A DNA stretch of 64,000 nt from contig SNWL01000007.1 of the NCBI GenBank assembly GCA_004362315.1, positions 534,254 through 598,253 of the forward strand, written 5' to 3'. Position 1 is the first letter of the stretch. Each line of letters starts with the position of its first letter. Under the pieces are notes generated by a model, which saw nothing but the letters and a program-made list of their open reading frames with translations, was not told the DNA's origin and searched no databases. The stretch comes from Mycobacterium sp. BK086 (lineage in GTDB: Bacteria; Actinomycetota; Actinomycetes; Mycobacteriales; Mycobacteriaceae). Positions 24,475 through 34,461 of the stretch are shown here, piece after piece. The position numbers and the translations under genes were made by a program.

Positions 24475-24749
24475 CCCGTCTCCTCAACAGCAACGAAGCC
24501 GCAGTCCAGTCCGTTGCTTGACTCACCTCTGGTCCCCCAACCCGGGCAAGACGATTATTGACGCAGACGCAGCGTCCCGGGTCAAGTTTGCTTGATTCGC
24601 AGGTAAGTGCACAGGAAAGCCGGTGGCAGGGGAGTTTGCCGAGCGCGCTAAGCGGACTGGTTAGGGCGGCGCGCAACGGTTGACGAGGGCGTCACTTAAC
24701 TTGGCTGTTCGAAAGTGAGGGCGCTACGGCTTTTGATAGCTTGCTTGCC
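24475..24749. promoter_or_regulatory. Divergent intergenic region between the PKS and the fatty-acyl-AMP ligase
   Basis: The 275 bases separate the oppositely transcribed PKS and ligase starts and must hold both promoters. They contain an island of lower GC around 24550-24600. The minus-strand ribosome site GAGGAG of the PKS lies just outside its ATG. On the plus strand a -10-like TAGCTT sits directly before the ligase GTG. No coding sequence and no strong inverted repeat were recognised. A shared region suggests that the two genes are co-regulated. Confidence 0.6.
24737..24742 (+). promoter_or_regulatory. Candidate -10 hexamer TAGCTT for leaderless transcript of the acyl-AMP ligase
   Basis: TAGCTT fits the mycobacterial TANNNT -10 pattern and is followed by exactly 7 bases (GCTTGCC) before the GTG at 24750. 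Transcription would thus start at, or within a base of, the start codon. No Shine-Dalgarno is visible upstream of that GTG. Leaderless genes are common in mycobacteria. No convincing -35 was found. Confidence 0.45.
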
Positions 24750-26513
24750 GTGACACAGGCGATTGAGGCATCGATTCCGGCCCTGCTGCGCGAACGCGCC
24801 AGCATGCAGCCGGATGACATTGCGTACACGTTCATGGACTACGACCAGGACTGGGCCGGCGTCCCGGTCAGCCTGACGTGGCCGCAGTTGTATCGGCGCG
24901 TTGCCAACTTCGCCCGCGAGCTCAGCCTGACCGCGTCACCCGGCGATCGCGCGATGATCATCGCCCCCCAAAGCCTGGAATACATCGTTGCGTTCCTGGG
25001 CGCCCTGCACGCCGGTGTGATTCCCGTTCCGCTCTCGGTCCCCATGGGCGGTGTCACCGACGAACGGGTCGAGTCGGTCATGCGCGACGCATCACCCGTT
25101 GCCGTGCTCACGACGTCCGCCGTTGTGGCCGAGGTGAGTCGCAGCATCGTCCCCAACCCCGGGCAGGCGCCGCCGGCCATCATCGAGGTCGATTTGCTCG
25201 ACCTCGATGCTCCGCCGCGGCCAGGGGCGCCCGCGATGTACGAGAACGACAATCCGCACGCCACCGCGTATCTGCAGTACACCTCCGGTTCGACGCGCTC
25301 ACCGGCTGGTGTGATGATCTCGTACACAAACCTTTTCACCAATCTGCAACAGATCACCACCGATTACTCGAGGCATGCCGGGGTCACCCCGCCCGATCTG
25401 ACGTTCGTGTCGTGGCTGCCGTTCTTCCACGATCTGGGATTGATCCTGGGGGTTTGCTCGCCGATTGTTCTGGGGACCAGCGCCGTGCTGACCAGCCCGG
25501 CGTCGTTCCTGGTGCGGCCGGCGCGCTGGATGCAGCTGCTGGCGACCAATCCGTGCCCCTTCACCGCGGCACCGAACTTCGCGTTCGACCTGGCCACCAG
25601 GAAGACTTCTGATGAGGACATGGCCGGGCTGGACCTCGGCGGCGTGCACACCATCCAGAGCGGCGCCGAGCGGGTTCAGCCCGCGACGATCAAGCGCTTC
25701 ACCGACCGATTCGCCCGTTTCAATCTGAGCGAGGCGGTGATTCAGCCGTCGTACGGCATGGCCGAGGCCACCCTGTACATGTCGACCCCCAGGCCCGAAG
25801 ACCCGATCAAGGTCGTGTACTTCGACACCGATGCCCTGACCGCCGGCGAGGCCAAGCGTTCCGGCGAGGACGGCACCCCGCTGGTCAGTTACGACGGTCC
25901 GATCAGCTCGCGCTCGCCGGTCCTGCGGATCGTCGATCCGGAGACCCGCACCGAGGTTCCGGACGGGAAGACCGGGGAGATCTGGTGCCATGGCGACAAC
26001 GTCAGCATCGGCTACTGGGAAAACCCGGAGGAGACCGCCCGCACCTTCGGCGGCACCATCGTCGCACCGTCGGCAGGCACGCCCGAAGGCCCGTGGCTGA
26101 AGACCGGCGACGTCGGCTTCATCTCGGATGGCGAGCTGTTCGTCGTCGGCCGGATCAAGGATCTGTTGATCATCTACGGCCGCAATCATTCTCCCGATGA
26201 CATCGAGGCGACGGTCACGGAGATCACCAAGGGCCGTTGTGTGGCGATCGCCGTTCCGGATGACGACGTGGAGAAGCTGGTCGTCGTGATGGAGGTCAGG
26301 AAGCGTGGCGATTCCGACGAAGAGGCCAAGCAGCACCTCGAGGCCATCAAGCGCGACGTGACGTCGGCGATCTCGAACACGCACGGCATCGCGGTGTCCG
26401 ATCTGGTTCTGGTGGGCGGGGGTTCGATCCCGGTCACCACCAGTGGCAAGGTCAGGCGACAATCCTCGGTGGATCTCTACCAGCGCAAGCAGTTCGTCCG
26501 CCTGGACGGCTGA
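24750..26513 (+). CDS. Long-chain fatty-acyl-AMP ligase (FAAL / FadD32-like)
   Basis: 587 aa from GTG 24750. It belongs to the ANL adenylating superfamily, most like the FAAL branch (FadD23 to FadD32 group), which makes acyl-adenylates from free fatty acids and passes them to a PKS or NRPS carrier domain rather than to CoA. Seen: the P-loop [13 protein letters not shown] (near residue 175), [10 protein letters not shown] (near 220), [10 protein letters not shown] (near 335), the hinge region [18 protein letters not shown] (near 470) and a C-terminal lysine in TTSGKVRR. The TSGSTR.P.GV loop and PFFHDLG are typical of FAALs and differ from the CoA-forming enzymes. No carrier domain is fused. 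Divergent orientation from the Mas-like PKS strongly suggests it primes that enzyme. A TTG three codons upstream is the alternative start. It ends one base before the convergent glycine-rich gene. Confidence 0.9.
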   Translation: MTQAIEASIPALLRERASMQPDDIAYTFMDYDQDWAGVPVSLTWPQLYRRVANFARELSLTASPGDRAMIIAPQSLEYIVAFLGALHAGVIPVPLSVPMGGVTDERVESVMRDASPVAVLTTSAVVAEVSRSIVPNPGQAPPAIIEVDLLDLDAPPRPGAPAMYENDNPHATAYLQYTSGSTRSPAGVMISYTNLFTNLQQITTDYSRHAGVTPPDLTFVSWLPFFHDLGLILGVCSPIVLGTSAVLTSPASFLVRPARWMQLLATNPCPFTAAPNFAFDLATRKTSDEDMAGLDLGGVHTIQSGAERVQPATIKRFTDRFARFNLSEAVIQPSYGMAEATLYMSTPRPEDPIKVVYFDTDALTAGEAKRSGEDGTPLVSYDGPISSRSPVLRIVDPETRTEVPDGKTGEIWCHGDNVSIGYWENPEETARTFGGTIVAPSAGTPEGPWLKTGDVGFISDGELFVVGRIKDLLIIYGRNHSPDDIEATVTEITKGRCVAIAVPDDDVEKLVVVMEVRKRGDSDEEAKQHLEAIKRDVTSAISNTHGIAVSDLVLVGGGSIPVTTSGKVRRQSSVDLYQRKQFVRLDG

Positions 26514-26514
26514 G

Positions 26515-27912
26515 CTAGGGCGTTCCGTTGGTGCCGTCGGTGCCGTTGGTGGCCGAACCGCTTGCCGCCCAAGCGGTTCCGCCGGTCGCACCCAGCCCGC
26601 CCGCGGTGGTGCCGTCGCCGCCATTGCCGCCGTCGCCACCGACGGAATTTCCTGCGCCGTAGTTGTAGGCAAGACCGCCGAGACCGCCGTCGCCGCCCGT
26701 CGTGCCGTCTCCGCCTGCGCCGCCGTTGCCGCCGACCGCTGCGCCCGGCCCAGTCGCACCCGTCAATGCGCCGGCCACCGACACCAGCAGGCTGAAGAGG
26801 GGGTCACTCCCGAGATCTGCCGCGCCACCGGCTCCGCCGTTTCCGCCCGCTCCGGTGGTGCCGTTTCCGCCTGCTCCGCCATTCCCGCCGGTGACGCTTC
26901 CGGCGTGATATGCGCCGGCGAAGTAGCCGAATCCGAAGCTGATGACCGAGCCGCCCGCGCCGCCGTTGCCACCGGTGGCGCCGTCGCCACCCTTGCCGCC
27001 GTCTCCGCCATTGCCGCCGATGAGGCCGCCGGTGCCACCCGCGCCACCGTCACCGCCGACGCCGGAGCTGGCGCCGCCGGCTCCGCCACTTCCGCCCGAG
27101 CCGAACAGCACTGCCGAGCCGCCGTTGCCGCCGGCACCCCCGTTCGCGCCATCTCCGCCGTTACCGCCATTGCCGATCAGCCCGCCCGCGCCGCCGTCGC
27201 CGCCGGTGCAGCCCGCGCTATCGGTACAGGTCGCGTCCGTCCAGGTGTAACCCTTGCCGCCGCTGCCCAGCAGCCAGCCGCCGCCCTGCCCATCGGGGCT
27301 CGCCGCGGTGCCGTCTACGCCGTTGCCGATGATCGGGCGGCCCTGCCACTCGTTGGTGACGAGCGCGGTGATGATCTCGGGGAGGCTGATCGTCACCGTC
27401 GGGCCGCCACCCGCCGTGCGGGCGTACGCGACGATCGTGGCGATCACGTCGTTTATCGACAGATTCGGCGGAGTGGTCGGAGTGTCCGCGGCGGCCAAGG
27501 TGGTCGTCGTCCGTGCGCTGGCTGCCTGCGTGACGGTGGGAACCGACTCCGTGGTGGCTTCGGTCGCTGCGGCGGGCGTGGCCGACACCGTGGTGGTGCC
27601 CGTGCGTTTCCCGGTCGTCGATTTCGGCGAGTTCGTCTTGGAGCCACCAGTGGCTTTCGACGCCGTGGAACGCCCGGAGTGTCCCACCTTGGGGCCGGTG
27701 GCGCTGTGGCTCGACGACGCGGAGTCACTGCCCGAGGAGTCGGCGTTGGCGATCCCGGTGGCGCCGCCGAGCGAAGCGCAGACGCCTACGGTCAGAGCGC
27801 CTGCTCCCAGCCAGAATGAGACTTTGCTGTGCGGCTGCTGGCCGCGATGGCGGGCGGTCGTGCGCTGTACTCGGGACATCGCCCGGTGAGTCGCACGATG
27901 CCGTGCAGCCAT
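26515..27912 (-). CDS. Secreted PGRS-like glycine-rich repeat protein (no PE domain)
   Basis: 465 aa. ATG 27912 is chosen because GGGAG lies 6 bases upstream and a normal signal peptide follows; the frame stays open much further upstream, but only as an antisense-like shadow of the next gene. Residues ~27-55 ([19 protein letters not shown] then ATGIANA) form a Sec signal peptide after a basic N-terminus. A Ser/Thr/Lys-rich stretch and a short mixed segment (~115-160) follow. The entry motif [12 protein letters not shown] leads into GGxGGx repeats to the end, the pattern of PE_PGRS C-terminal domains. A Cys pair lies in [12 protein letters not shown] domains probably fold as stacked glycine helices at the cell surface; function here is unknown. 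It shares its ribosome-site context and N-terminus (MAARHRA) with the neighbouring larger paralogue. Confidence 0.85.
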   Translation of the reverse strand: MAARHRATHRAMSRVQRTTARHRGQQPHSKVSFWLGAGALTVGVCASLGGATGIANADSSGSDSASSSHSATGPKVGHSGRSTASKATGGSKTNSPKSTTGKRTGTTTVSATPAAATEATTESVPTVTQAASARTTTTLAAADTPTTPPNLSINDVIATIVAYARTAGGGPTVTISLPEIITALVTNEWQGRPIIGNGVDGTAASPDGQGGGWLLGSGGKGYTWTDATCTDSAGCTGGDGGAGGLIGNGGNGGDGANGGAGGNGGSAVLFGSGGSGGAGGASSGVGGDGGAGGTGGLIGGNGGDGGKGGDGATGGNGGAGGSVISFGFGYFAGAYHAGSVTGGNGGAGGNGTTGAGGNGGAGGAADLGSDPLFSLLVSVAGALTGATGPGAAVGGNGGAGGDGTTGGDGGLGGLAYNYGAGNSVGGDGGNGGDGTTAGGLGATGGTAWAASGSATNGTDGTNGTP

Positions 27913-28015
27913 GGTTTGCTCCCATGTTCGCCAATGCTTTGAGCGTCCACATGGTAGCAACGTGTGATTCGGAGTCAGGGCAAACTCTCGATCGCCCGTC
28001 TCGGGGCAACTGCGA

Positions 28016-31000
28016 TCAGGTGCCGCCGGCCCCGCCCGTGCCCGCGGTGCCGCCGGTTCCGCCACTGCCGCCGTTGACCCCGCTGGGCGCACCGCCCGTA
28101 TTGCCCGAGCCGCCACCACCGCCGGCCTTGCCCGCGCTTGCGCCGGCCTTTCCGGTGCCGCCGGTTCCGCCGCCACCGCCGGCCCCGCCGGTCCCGCCCG
28201 TGCCACCGGTTCCCGAGCCGCTCCCGGTGCCGCCGGTTCCGCCGGTGCCGCCGACAGCACCACCGCCGCCTGCGCCGCCGGGGCCGTTCGCGCCGGTGCC
28301 GGCCCCACCCGTTCCGCCACTTCCCGCGGTGCCGCCGGTCCCACCGGATCCGCCCGTCCCGTTGCCTCCACCGGCATTGCCGCCGTTGCCGCCGACGCCG
28401 GCCGTGCCGCCGGTTCCACCGCCACCACCGGTGCCGGTGCCGTTGGAGGTGCCTCCGTTCCCGCCGTTGCCCGCGGTGTTGGCGTTTCCGCCCGCACCGC
28501 CCGAACCGCCGTCGGTGCCGGCGCCGCCGCCACCGCCCGAACCGCCGGTTCCGCCGGTTCCGCCCTTGGCGCCAGACGTGTTGGTTCCGGTGCCGTTGCC
28601 GCCTCGGCCGCCAGTGCCGCCGGTTCCGCCGGTGCCGCCGCCACCGCCGTTGCCGCCGCCGACCCCGGAGATACCCGCGCCGCCGGTGCCACCGCCACCG
28701 GCGGTTCCGCCGGTGCCGCCGTTGCCGCCGACGGTGGGCACCGTGCCGTTGGTGCCGATATCGCCGGTGCCGCCGCCACCACCGTTGCCGCCGAGGCCAC
28801 CGGCGCCACCGGTGCCGTTGGCGCCGCCGTTGGTGCCCGCACCGGCCGCGCCGCCGAGGCCGCCCTTGCCGCCGCCACCGCCGGCGTTGCCGTTACCGCC
28901 GTTGCTGCCGGTGTTACTGCCGCCAGTGCCGCCGCCACCGCCCGTGCCGCCGACGCCGCCCTGTCCGCCGGCGCCGCCGCCGACGCCGCCGATACCCGTA
29001 CCGCCGGTGCCGCCCGCGCCGGCGGCTCCGCCCTGTCCGCCGGCGTTGCCTGCGGTGGGAGCGGTGCCGCTCGTGCCGTTGTTGCCGGCACCACCCGTTC
29101 CGCCGGTGCCACCGGCGCCACCCTGGCCCGCAGCGCCGTTAGTACCGCCGCCTGTGCCGCCTGTGCCGGCCGTACCACCGGTGCCGCCCTTGCCGCCTCC
29201 GCCGCCGTTGGCGGCGGCATCGCCTGTCGTGGTGTCGGTGCCGCCGGTTCCGCCGGTGCCGCCCTTGCCGCCGACGCCACCTTGTCCGCCCGTACCGCCG
29301 CCGGTACCGCCGATGCCGTTGCCGCCCGTTCCGCCGGCGCCGCCGTTGCCGGCCGCGCCGCCCGTACCGCCCGTTCCAGCTGTCGTGCCGGTGGTGCCCG
29401 AGCCGCCGCTACCGCCCGCGCCGCCCGTGCCGCCGTTGCCGGCCGCACCGGCAGTGCCGTTGGTTCCGCCGTTCGTGCCGGCGGTGCCCGACGCCCCGCC
29501 GTTGCCGCCGGTTCCGCCGTTGCCGCCGACACCGCCTGCGCCACTGGTCGTTCCGGTGTTGTTGCCGCCCGCACCGCCGGTGCCGGCCAGCCCGCCTGCG
29601 CCACCCTGGCCACCGGTGCCGCCACCGACTCCGCCGATACCGTTGCCGCCGGCTCCGCCTTGGCCACCTGAGCCGCCGCCGCCACCGGTCCCGCCGGTGC
29701 CGCCTGCCGCGGCTGTGGTGCTTCCCGTGCCCGCGGTGCCGGTGCCGCCGCCACCGCCGTTGCCTCCGGCGCCGCCGTTGCCGGCGGTGCCCACGCCACC
29801 GGCGGTTCCGGTGCCTGCGGTTCCCGCGCCGCCGCTGCCTGCGGCGCCTGCGTTGCCGCCGGTACCGCCTTGCCCGCCGCCGCCACCGGCGCCGCCGAGA
29901 ACGCCGGTGTTGGCGCCTCCGGCGCCGCCTGCGCCGGCCAGGCCGCCGCCGCCGCCCTGCCCGCCGGCGCCGCCGGTACCCGTGCCGCCATTGCCGCCCG
30001 TGCCGCCTTGGCCACCGGCGCCGCCCGCGCCACCGGTACCGCCGTTGCCGCCTGCCGCGGCCGTTGTGCTGCCTGTGCCCGCGGTGCCGGTGCCTCCCGC
30101 ACCACCGTTGCCGCCGGTGCCACCGGCGCCGGCACTGCCGACGCTGCCGGCCGCGCCGCCGTTCGCGCCGGCGCTGCCTGCGGCGCCGGCGTTGCCGCCG
30201 GTACCGCCTTGCCCGCCGCCGCCACCGGCGCCACCGAGAACGCCCGTGTTGGCGCCGCCGGTGCCGCCGTTTCCGGCGAGGCCGCCGATACCGCCTTGCC
30301 CGCCGGTGCCGCCGCCTGCCCCGGAGATTCCCGCGCCGCCGGTGCCACCCTGACCGCCTGCTCCGCCGCTGCCGCCGGTGCCGCCGGTACCGCCCGCGGC
30401 GGCGGTCGCGCTGCCGGAACCGGCTGTGCCGGTACCGCCGCCACCGCCGTTGCCTCCGGCACCGCCGTTGCCGGCGCTCCCGTTCGTGCCGTTCGTGCCG
30501 CCGCCGGTCCCGCCGACGCCTGCGGCGCCGGCGTTTCCGCCGGTGCCACCTTGTCCACCGGCAGCGCCGGCTCCGCCCGCGCTGCCGGTATTGGTTCCGC
30601 CCTGGCCGCCCCCGCCGCCGGTCCCGCCCTTGCCGCCGATGCCACCGGTACCGCCGCCGACTCCGCCGCTGCCCGCGCCACCGTTGCCGCCCGCGCCGCC
30701 CGCACCCGCGGCACCACCCTGGCTACCCGCAGTCGCCGTCGTGCCGTTCGTCCCGGCCGTGCCCGTACCGCCGCCACCGCCGTTACCGCCGTTACCGCCG
30801 GCACCTGCGGTGCCGGCCGAACCTGCGCTCCCGCCACCGGCGCCCGCAGCGCCGGCCGCTCCGGCGTTGCCGCCGGTGCCGCCTTGTCCGCCGCCGCCTC
30901 CGGCGCCGCCGGAATTGCCGGTGTTCGTGCCGCCGTCGCCGCCGTTTCCGGCCAGACCGCCGACGCCGCCGTTGCCGCCCTTACCGCCGCCGACTCCGCC

Positions 31001-33133
31001 GCTGCCCGCGCCGCCCGCGCCGCCGGCGCCGGCGTTGCCGCCCTGGCCGCCCGATCCGCCTGCCGTGGCGGAGGTTCCGGTCGTCCCGGTGCTGCCGATC
31101 GCGCCGGCCCCGCCGTTGCCGCCGTTACCGCCATCGCCGGCGGTCCCGGCGCTGCCTGCGGCACCGCCACCCGACCCGCCGGCGCCGGCTGCGCCCGCGT
31201 TGCCGCCGGTGCCGCCTTGTCCGCCGCCGCCTCCGGCGCCGCCGGAATTGCCGGTGTTCGTGCCGCCGTCGCCGCCGTTTCCGGCCAGACCGCCGACACC
31301 GCCGATGCCACCCTTGCCGCCACCGGCGCCGCCGGTGCCACCCTGCCCGGCATCGCCGCCGCTGCCGCCCACACCGCCAGCGGTCGCCGAGGTGCCGGTC
31401 ACGCCCGTTGTGCCCGCGCCGCCCTTACCGCCATTGCCACCGAGGCCGCCGGTCCCGCCGGTGCCCATGGTGCCGTTCGCGCCGCCATTGCTGCCGCCCG
31501 CACCGGCAGCACCACCCGACCCGCCGGTGCCGCCCTGCCCGCCGGCTGCACCGCTGCCACCGGTCGTGCCGATGTTGGAGCCGCCCTTGCCCCCTGCGCC
31601 CCCTGCGCCGCCTGCGCCGCCGTTGCCGCCCTGCCCACCTGTGGCACCGCGGAGCCCTGCGCCGCCGCTGCCGCCGACGCCTCCGGCTCCGCCGGTCGCG
31701 CCCTGCCCACCCGCGATGGGTGCGGTCGCGGAATCGGTTCCAGCCGTGCCGTTTCCGGCGGCACCGCCACTGCCGCCGTTGCCGCCCGCCCCGCCCGTGC
31801 CGCTGCTGGCATAGGCAACGCCGCCGTTACCACCCGCGCCACCCACGAGTCCTGCCCCCGGACTATCGGCACCATCACCACCGGCGCCGCCGGTGGCAGA
31901 GCCGTTTGCGAGGTAGTTGTAAGCCATCCCGCCGTTGCCGCCGGCCCCGCCGACAGTCGCCCCCGCGCCGCCGTTGCCTGCCCCACCTCCGGTGGCGGTC
32001 CCGATGGGAACCGGCACCGTGCTGTTCAGCGTGAAGTCATAGGGCCCGACGAGCGCGACACCGCCGTCGCCGCCGGCGCCTCCCGCGCCGATCGATCCGG
32101 TGCCGCCCTGACCGCCGGCCCCGCCGACCGCGTTTCCGAATCCATAGCTGTTCGCCACGCCGCCGGTTCCGCCTGCGCCGCCCGTTCCGCCGCTGCCGCC
32201 TTGACCGCCCGCGCCGCCGAACAGCATGCCCCCGCCGCCGGTTCCGCCGGTCCCGCCGGTGCCGGTGTCGCTATTGCCACCGGCTCCGCCGATGCCGGCC
32301 AGGTTCAGATAGCCCCCGGCGCCGCCGTCCCCGCCGTTTCCGCCCTTGCCGGAGCCCAGGCCGGCGCCGCCGGCGCCGCCGATTCCGCCGTTACCGCCGC
32401 CGATCAAGCCGCCCTGGCCGCCGGCCCCGCCGTTGCCGCCGTCCTGACCGGCCACGGTGGCGGCCCCGCCGGCGCCGCCTACCCCGCCTGTGCCGAACCA
32501 GAGCGCCGATCCGCCGTTACCGCCGGCCTGGCCGGCGGCGCCCGCGCCACCCTTGCCGCCGTCTCCGATGAGCCCCGCAAGCCCACCGTTGCCGCCACTC
32601 AGGCCGGAATTCGTTGGCGCAGACCAACCGTCGCCGCCGTTGCCGTAGAACCATCCGCCGGGCTTGCCGTCCGGGCTGTCCGCTGTGCCGTCGGCTCCGT
32701 TACCGACCAGCGGACGTCCGGTCAGGATCGTGATCGGATCCACCGTTGCCGAAGCCCTCGGCGACGCGTTGGCGGCGGCTACGGAAAATGCGCGCGCAAG
32801 CGCATCCGGCGTCACGTGCGGGCGACCAGTGGTCTCGGGGGAACGGGCAGGCCGACGTGGTCCGCCGACACCTCGCGTCGAGGTGTTCGGCTCAGCCGCC
32901 GGTGGGCCCGCGTGCCGGCGGGGGGCGACCTTGGCGCCCGTGTCGCGGTGGCCGGTCGCATCGCCGGGGGAGGTATCGGCATGGGCGACGCCGGGTGCGG
33001 CGCTCAAGGACGCGCAGACGCCCACCGCGAGTGCGCCCGTCCCGAGCCAGAGCGAAACCTTGCTAGGGGTTCGGGGATCGCGTCGAGCTGCCATGGCCGT
33101 CGTCCGACCCCGCGCACGATGCCTTGCAGCCAT
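28016..33133 (-). CDS. Large secreted PGRS-like glycine-rich repeat protein (no PE domain)
   Basis: 1,705 aa, paralogue of the gene immediately downstream. ATG 33133 has GGGAG six bases upstream. A basic N-terminus ([10 protein letters not shown]) leads to a signal peptide ([18 protein letters not shown] then GVAHADTS, probable cleavage after AHA), a Pro/Arg/Thr-rich linker (~60-130), the segment [17 protein letters not shown] that resembles the start of PGRS domains, and then about 1,530 residues almost entirely of Gly-Gly-X triplets ending at the stop. From about residue 515 onward the triplets are organised into higher-order units of about 111 residues, marked by [17 protein letters not shown]. 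There is no PE domain and no C-terminal anchor. Likely exported and cell-wall associated. A long proline-rich reading frame on the other strand is only the complement of the GGX codons. Confidence 0.85.
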   Translation of the reverse strand: MAARHRARGRTTAMAARRDPRTPSKVSLWLGTGALAVGVCASLSAAPGVAHADTSPGDATGHRDTGAKVAPRRHAGPPAAEPNTSTRGVGGPRRPARSPETTGRPHVTPDALARAFSVAAANASPRASATVDPITILTGRPLVGNGADGTADSPDGKPGGWFYGNGGDGWSAPTNSGLSGGNGGLAGLIGDGGKGGAGAAGQAGGNGGSALWFGTGGVGGAGGAATVAGQDGGNGGAGGQGGLIGGGNGGIGGAGGAGLGSGKGGNGGDGGAGGYLNLAGIGGAGGNSDTGTGGTGGTGGGGMLFGGAGGQGGSGGTGGAGGTGGVANSYGFGNAVGGAGGQGGTGSIGAGGAGGDGGVALVGPYDFTLNSTVPVPIGTATGGGAGNGGAGATVGGAGGNGGMAYNYLANGSATGGAGGDGADSPGAGLVGGAGGNGGVAYASSGTGGAGGNGGSGGAAGNGTAGTDSATAPIAGGQGATGGAGGVGGSGGAGLRGATGGQGGNGGAGGAGGAGGKGGSNIGTTGGSGAAGGQGGTGGSGGAAGAGGSNGGANGTMGTGGTGGLGGNGGKGGAGTTGVTGTSATAGGVGGSGGDAGQGGTGGAGGGKGGIGGVGGLAGNGGDGGTNTGNSGGAGGGGGQGGTGGNAGAAGAGGSGGGAAGSAGTAGDGGNGGNGGAGAIGSTGTTGTSATAGGSGGQGGNAGAGGAGGAGSGGVGGGKGGNGGVGGLAGNGGDGGTNTGNSGGAGGGGGQGGTGGNAGAAGAAGAGGGSAGSAGTAGAGGNGGNGGGGGTGTAGTNGTTATAGSQGGAAGAGGAGGNGGAGSGGVGGGTGGIGGKGGTGGGGGQGGTNTGSAGGAGAAGGQGGTGGNAGAAGVGGTGGGTNGTNGSAGNGGAGGNGGGGGTGTAGSGSATAAAGGTGGTGGSGGAGGQGGTGGAGISGAGGGTGGQGGIGGLAGNGGTGGANTGVLGGAGGGGGQGGTGGNAGAAGSAGANGGAAGSVGSAGAGGTGGNGGAGGTGTAGTGSTTAAAGGNGGTGGAGGAGGQGGTGGNGGTGTGGAGGQGGGGGLAGAGGAGGANTGVLGGAGGGGGQGGTGGNAGAAGSGGAGTAGTGTAGGVGTAGNGGAGGNGGGGGTGTAGTGSTTAAAGGTGGTGGGGGSGGQGGAGGNGIGGVGGGTGGQGGAGGLAGTGGAGGNNTGTTSGAGGVGGNGGTGGNGGASGTAGTNGGTNGTAGAAGNGGTGGAGGSGGSGTTGTTAGTGGTGGAAGNGGAGGTGGNGIGGTGGGTGGQGGVGGKGGTGGTGGTDTTTGDAAANGGGGGKGGTGGTAGTGGTGGGTNGAAGQGGAGGTGGTGGAGNNGTSGTAPTAGNAGGQGGAAGAGGTGGTGIGGVGGGAGGQGGVGGTGGGGGTGGSNTGSNGGNGNAGGGGGKGGLGGAAGAGTNGGANGTGGAGGLGGNGGGGGTGDIGTNGTVPTVGGNGGTGGTAGGGGTGGAGISGVGGGNGGGGGTGGTGGTGGRGGNGTGTNTSGAKGGTGGTGGSGGGGGAGTDGGSGGAGGNANTAGNGGNGGTSNGTGTGGGGGTGGTAGVGGNGGNAGGGNGTGGSGGTGGTAGSGGTGGAGTGANGPGGAGGGGAVGGTGGTGGTGSGSGTGGTGGTGGAGGGGGTGGTGKAGASAGKAGGGGGSGNTGGAPSGVNGGSGGTGGTAGTGGAGGT
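28560..31590 (-). repeat. Higher-order tandem repeats of about 333 bases inside the large PGRS-like gene
   Basis: The protein shows at least eight successive copies of a unit beginning (G)Gx[22 protein letters not shown] counted 111 residues between the first two NTGNSGG copies, 111 to the next (NTGSAGG) and about 114 to the following (NTGVLGG). At DNA level this is a period near 333-342 bases. The copies are imperfect towards both ends. Boundaries are approximate. Such arrays expand and contract by recombination and are prone to assembly error. Confidence 0.75.
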
Positions 33134-33351
33134 AGTTTGCTCCCACCTAGCAATTGCTACAAGTTGTGAATTTTAGCAACTTCTCGGCGAGTATTTGCGA
33201 TCTAAAGCATCGGTTATGGATCACTTCCAACGGTAGTAGAGAAAGCGCAGTTCAAAGGCACTGTAAGTGCAGTTATGTATCGGAAAATTACAGCGAGAAC
33301 GCCCTAGAACGACGCGCTCGACACGTGCAAATCAGAAATACTCGGCTACGT
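33134..33351. promoter_or_regulatory. AT-richer upstream region of the large PGRS-like gene
   Basis: These 218 bases between the PGRS-like start and the end of the next glycine-rich gene are clearly richer in A and T than the surroundings. They should carry the PGRS promoter. Near the start lie the palindrome at 33148-33159 and a further TAGCAA at 33174-33179. No gene was recognised here. Confidence 0.5.
33148..33159. promoter_or_regulatory. Perfect palindrome TAGCAATTGCTA upstream of the large PGRS-like gene
   Basis: A 12-base perfect palindrome ends 15 bases before the ATG at 33133, next to the GGGAG ribosome site. Another TAGCAA follows at 33174-33179, and a single TAGCAA occurs at 27955-27960, upstream of the smaller PGRS-like paralogue. 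It could be an operator or an mRNA element affecting initiation. The role is inferred only from position and symmetry. Confidence 0.35.
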
Positions 33352-34461
33352 TTAGCCTCTGGCGGATGATCCCTTGCCACCGCTGCCGGTTCCGGACTTT
33401 TTGCTGGTGGCGTTTGACGACCTCGAGGCTTTCTTTTGGCCGACGCCGCGAGTGGCTGCCACAGCGCTAGGCGCGTCGGTGTCCGGCGATGCCGTCGAAC
33501 TGGCGGTCTCGGTGATGCTCGCGCGCACTGCGGCCGCGCTGGAGGCCTTCTTGCTACTGGCGACCGATGTCGCCCCGGGCGCGGTGCTCCCGTTGATGTT
33601 GATACCCGGAATCGACCTCGTGATCGTCTGCAGACTCCGGCCAATCGCCCCGGCGATGGCGAACGGACCCCACCCCGCCGTGATGGTGTTGTTGTCGCCG
33701 AAGAAATTGAACGCCAGGCTCAACGTGGTGTTGGGGAACGGGCCCAGCGCGGTGATGACGTTGCCGTTGCCCAGAAGGTTCCCGGCGGCGGTCAAGATGC
33801 CCTGCGCCTGCACGATGCTGTCGCCCAACATGTTCGTGGCCGAATTGAAGAAACCCTGAGTCAGCACAGCGCCCGCGTCACCGATATTGAGCGACAAGTT
33901 GCCGAGTCCGCCGCTGCTGGTGGACTTGCTGCCGTCGCCACCGACCCCACTGGCAATGGTGAGGTTGAGGCTGCCGATGTTCGTCATATTGCCCGGCCCG
34001 ATTTGCAGGGCGATATTGCCGACCCCGGCGACTCCGGTCGATTGTGCGCCGCTGGCCGAGGTCAAAATGCCGATCGCAAAGTTGAGCGCGCCCATGGCCG
34101 CCGAACTGCCCGCCCCCTGCTGCCACGCGACATTCAGAAGTCCGGGCAGTACCGACGCGCGCGCGTCATCGCCTACTGCCACCGCGAAACTCATGAAGCC
34201 GAACGTCGTCACGGAGGCTGCGTTGGTGCCGAAAGACATCGCGCTGCTGAAGAAGCCATTGCCGGCGTTCGCGACGGCGCCGTTTCCGATCGCGATCGCG
34301 ATACTCGTCAGGTTGCTCGTGCATCCCCCGCCGTTGCCGATACCGAACGCGGAGACACAGGTTGCGTTGGCGGCGGGGGCTTCGCCAAGGGTGCTCGCCG
34401 CGAGCGCGCCGGACACCAAAGCGGCAACCAGCACACCGCTCTTCGCCCGAACCTGATTCAT
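33352..34461 (-). CDS. Secreted Gly/Asn/Ala-rich repetitive protein with basic tail (paralogue A)
   Basis: 369 aa from ATG 34461 (AGGG 8 bases upstream); an upstream extension in the same frame has no signal-peptide logic. A signal peptide (VLVAALVSGALAASTLGEAPAANA, cut probably at ANA) is followed by a conserved Cys pair in TCVSAFGIGNGGGCTS. Then come imperfect repeats of about 20-25 residues such as AIAIGNGAVANAGN, NIALQIGPGNMTNIG and NLSLNIGDAG, resembling a beta-solenoid with alternating small and hydrophobic residues. The tail (~295-369) is Ser/Lys/Thr rich (KKASS, KKASRSS, KKSGTGSGGKG). It is a clear paralogue of the protein encoded just upstream. The family is familiar to me as uncharacterised mycobacterial exported protein; no function is assigned. 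It is probably transcribed from its own promoter. Confidence 0.8.
   Translation of the reverse strand: MNQVRAKSGVLVAALVSGALAASTLGEAPAANATCVSAFGIGNGGGCTSNLTSIAIAIGNGAVANAGNGFFSSAMSFGTNAASVTTFGFMSFAVAVGDDARASVLPGLLNVAWQQGAGSSAAMGALNFAIGILTSASGAQSTGVAGVGNIALQIGPGNMTNIGSLNLTIASGVGGDGSKSTSSGGLGNLSLNIGDAGAVLTQGFFNSATNMLGDSIVQAQGILTAAGNLLGNGNVITALGPFPNTTLSLAFNFFGDNNTITAGWGPFAIAGAIGRSLQTITRSIPGININGSTAPGATSVASSKKASSAAAVRASITETASSTASPDTDAPSAVAATRGVGQKKASRSSNATSKKSGTGSGGKGSSARG

Noticed and set aside
1-26513. Identification as glycopeptidolipid, exochelin or mycobactin cluster
   Set aside because: No reductase or thioesterase end, glycosyltransferase, formyltransferase, salicylate loading, MbtH or siderophore transporter was seen, and the specificity codes do not match as a set.
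27913-31374. N-terminal extension of the smaller PGRS-like gene by more than 1,100 Ala/Pro/Arg-rich residues
   Set aside because: It overlaps the larger PGRS-like gene in another frame of the same strand and is a composition artefact. ATG 27912 has a ribosome site followed by a signal peptide.
27816-31814. Long plus-strand open frames encoding PPVPPVPP-type proline-rich proteins opposite the PGRS-like genes
   Set aside because: They are the complement of GGX codons (GGN/GCC read as CCN/GGC). No ribosome site, no signal peptide, and the true genes on the minus strand have both.
28016-33133. CRISPR-like repetition
   Set aside because: The repeats are coding, imperfect, GGX-based and without unique spacers of constant length; no cas gene is present.
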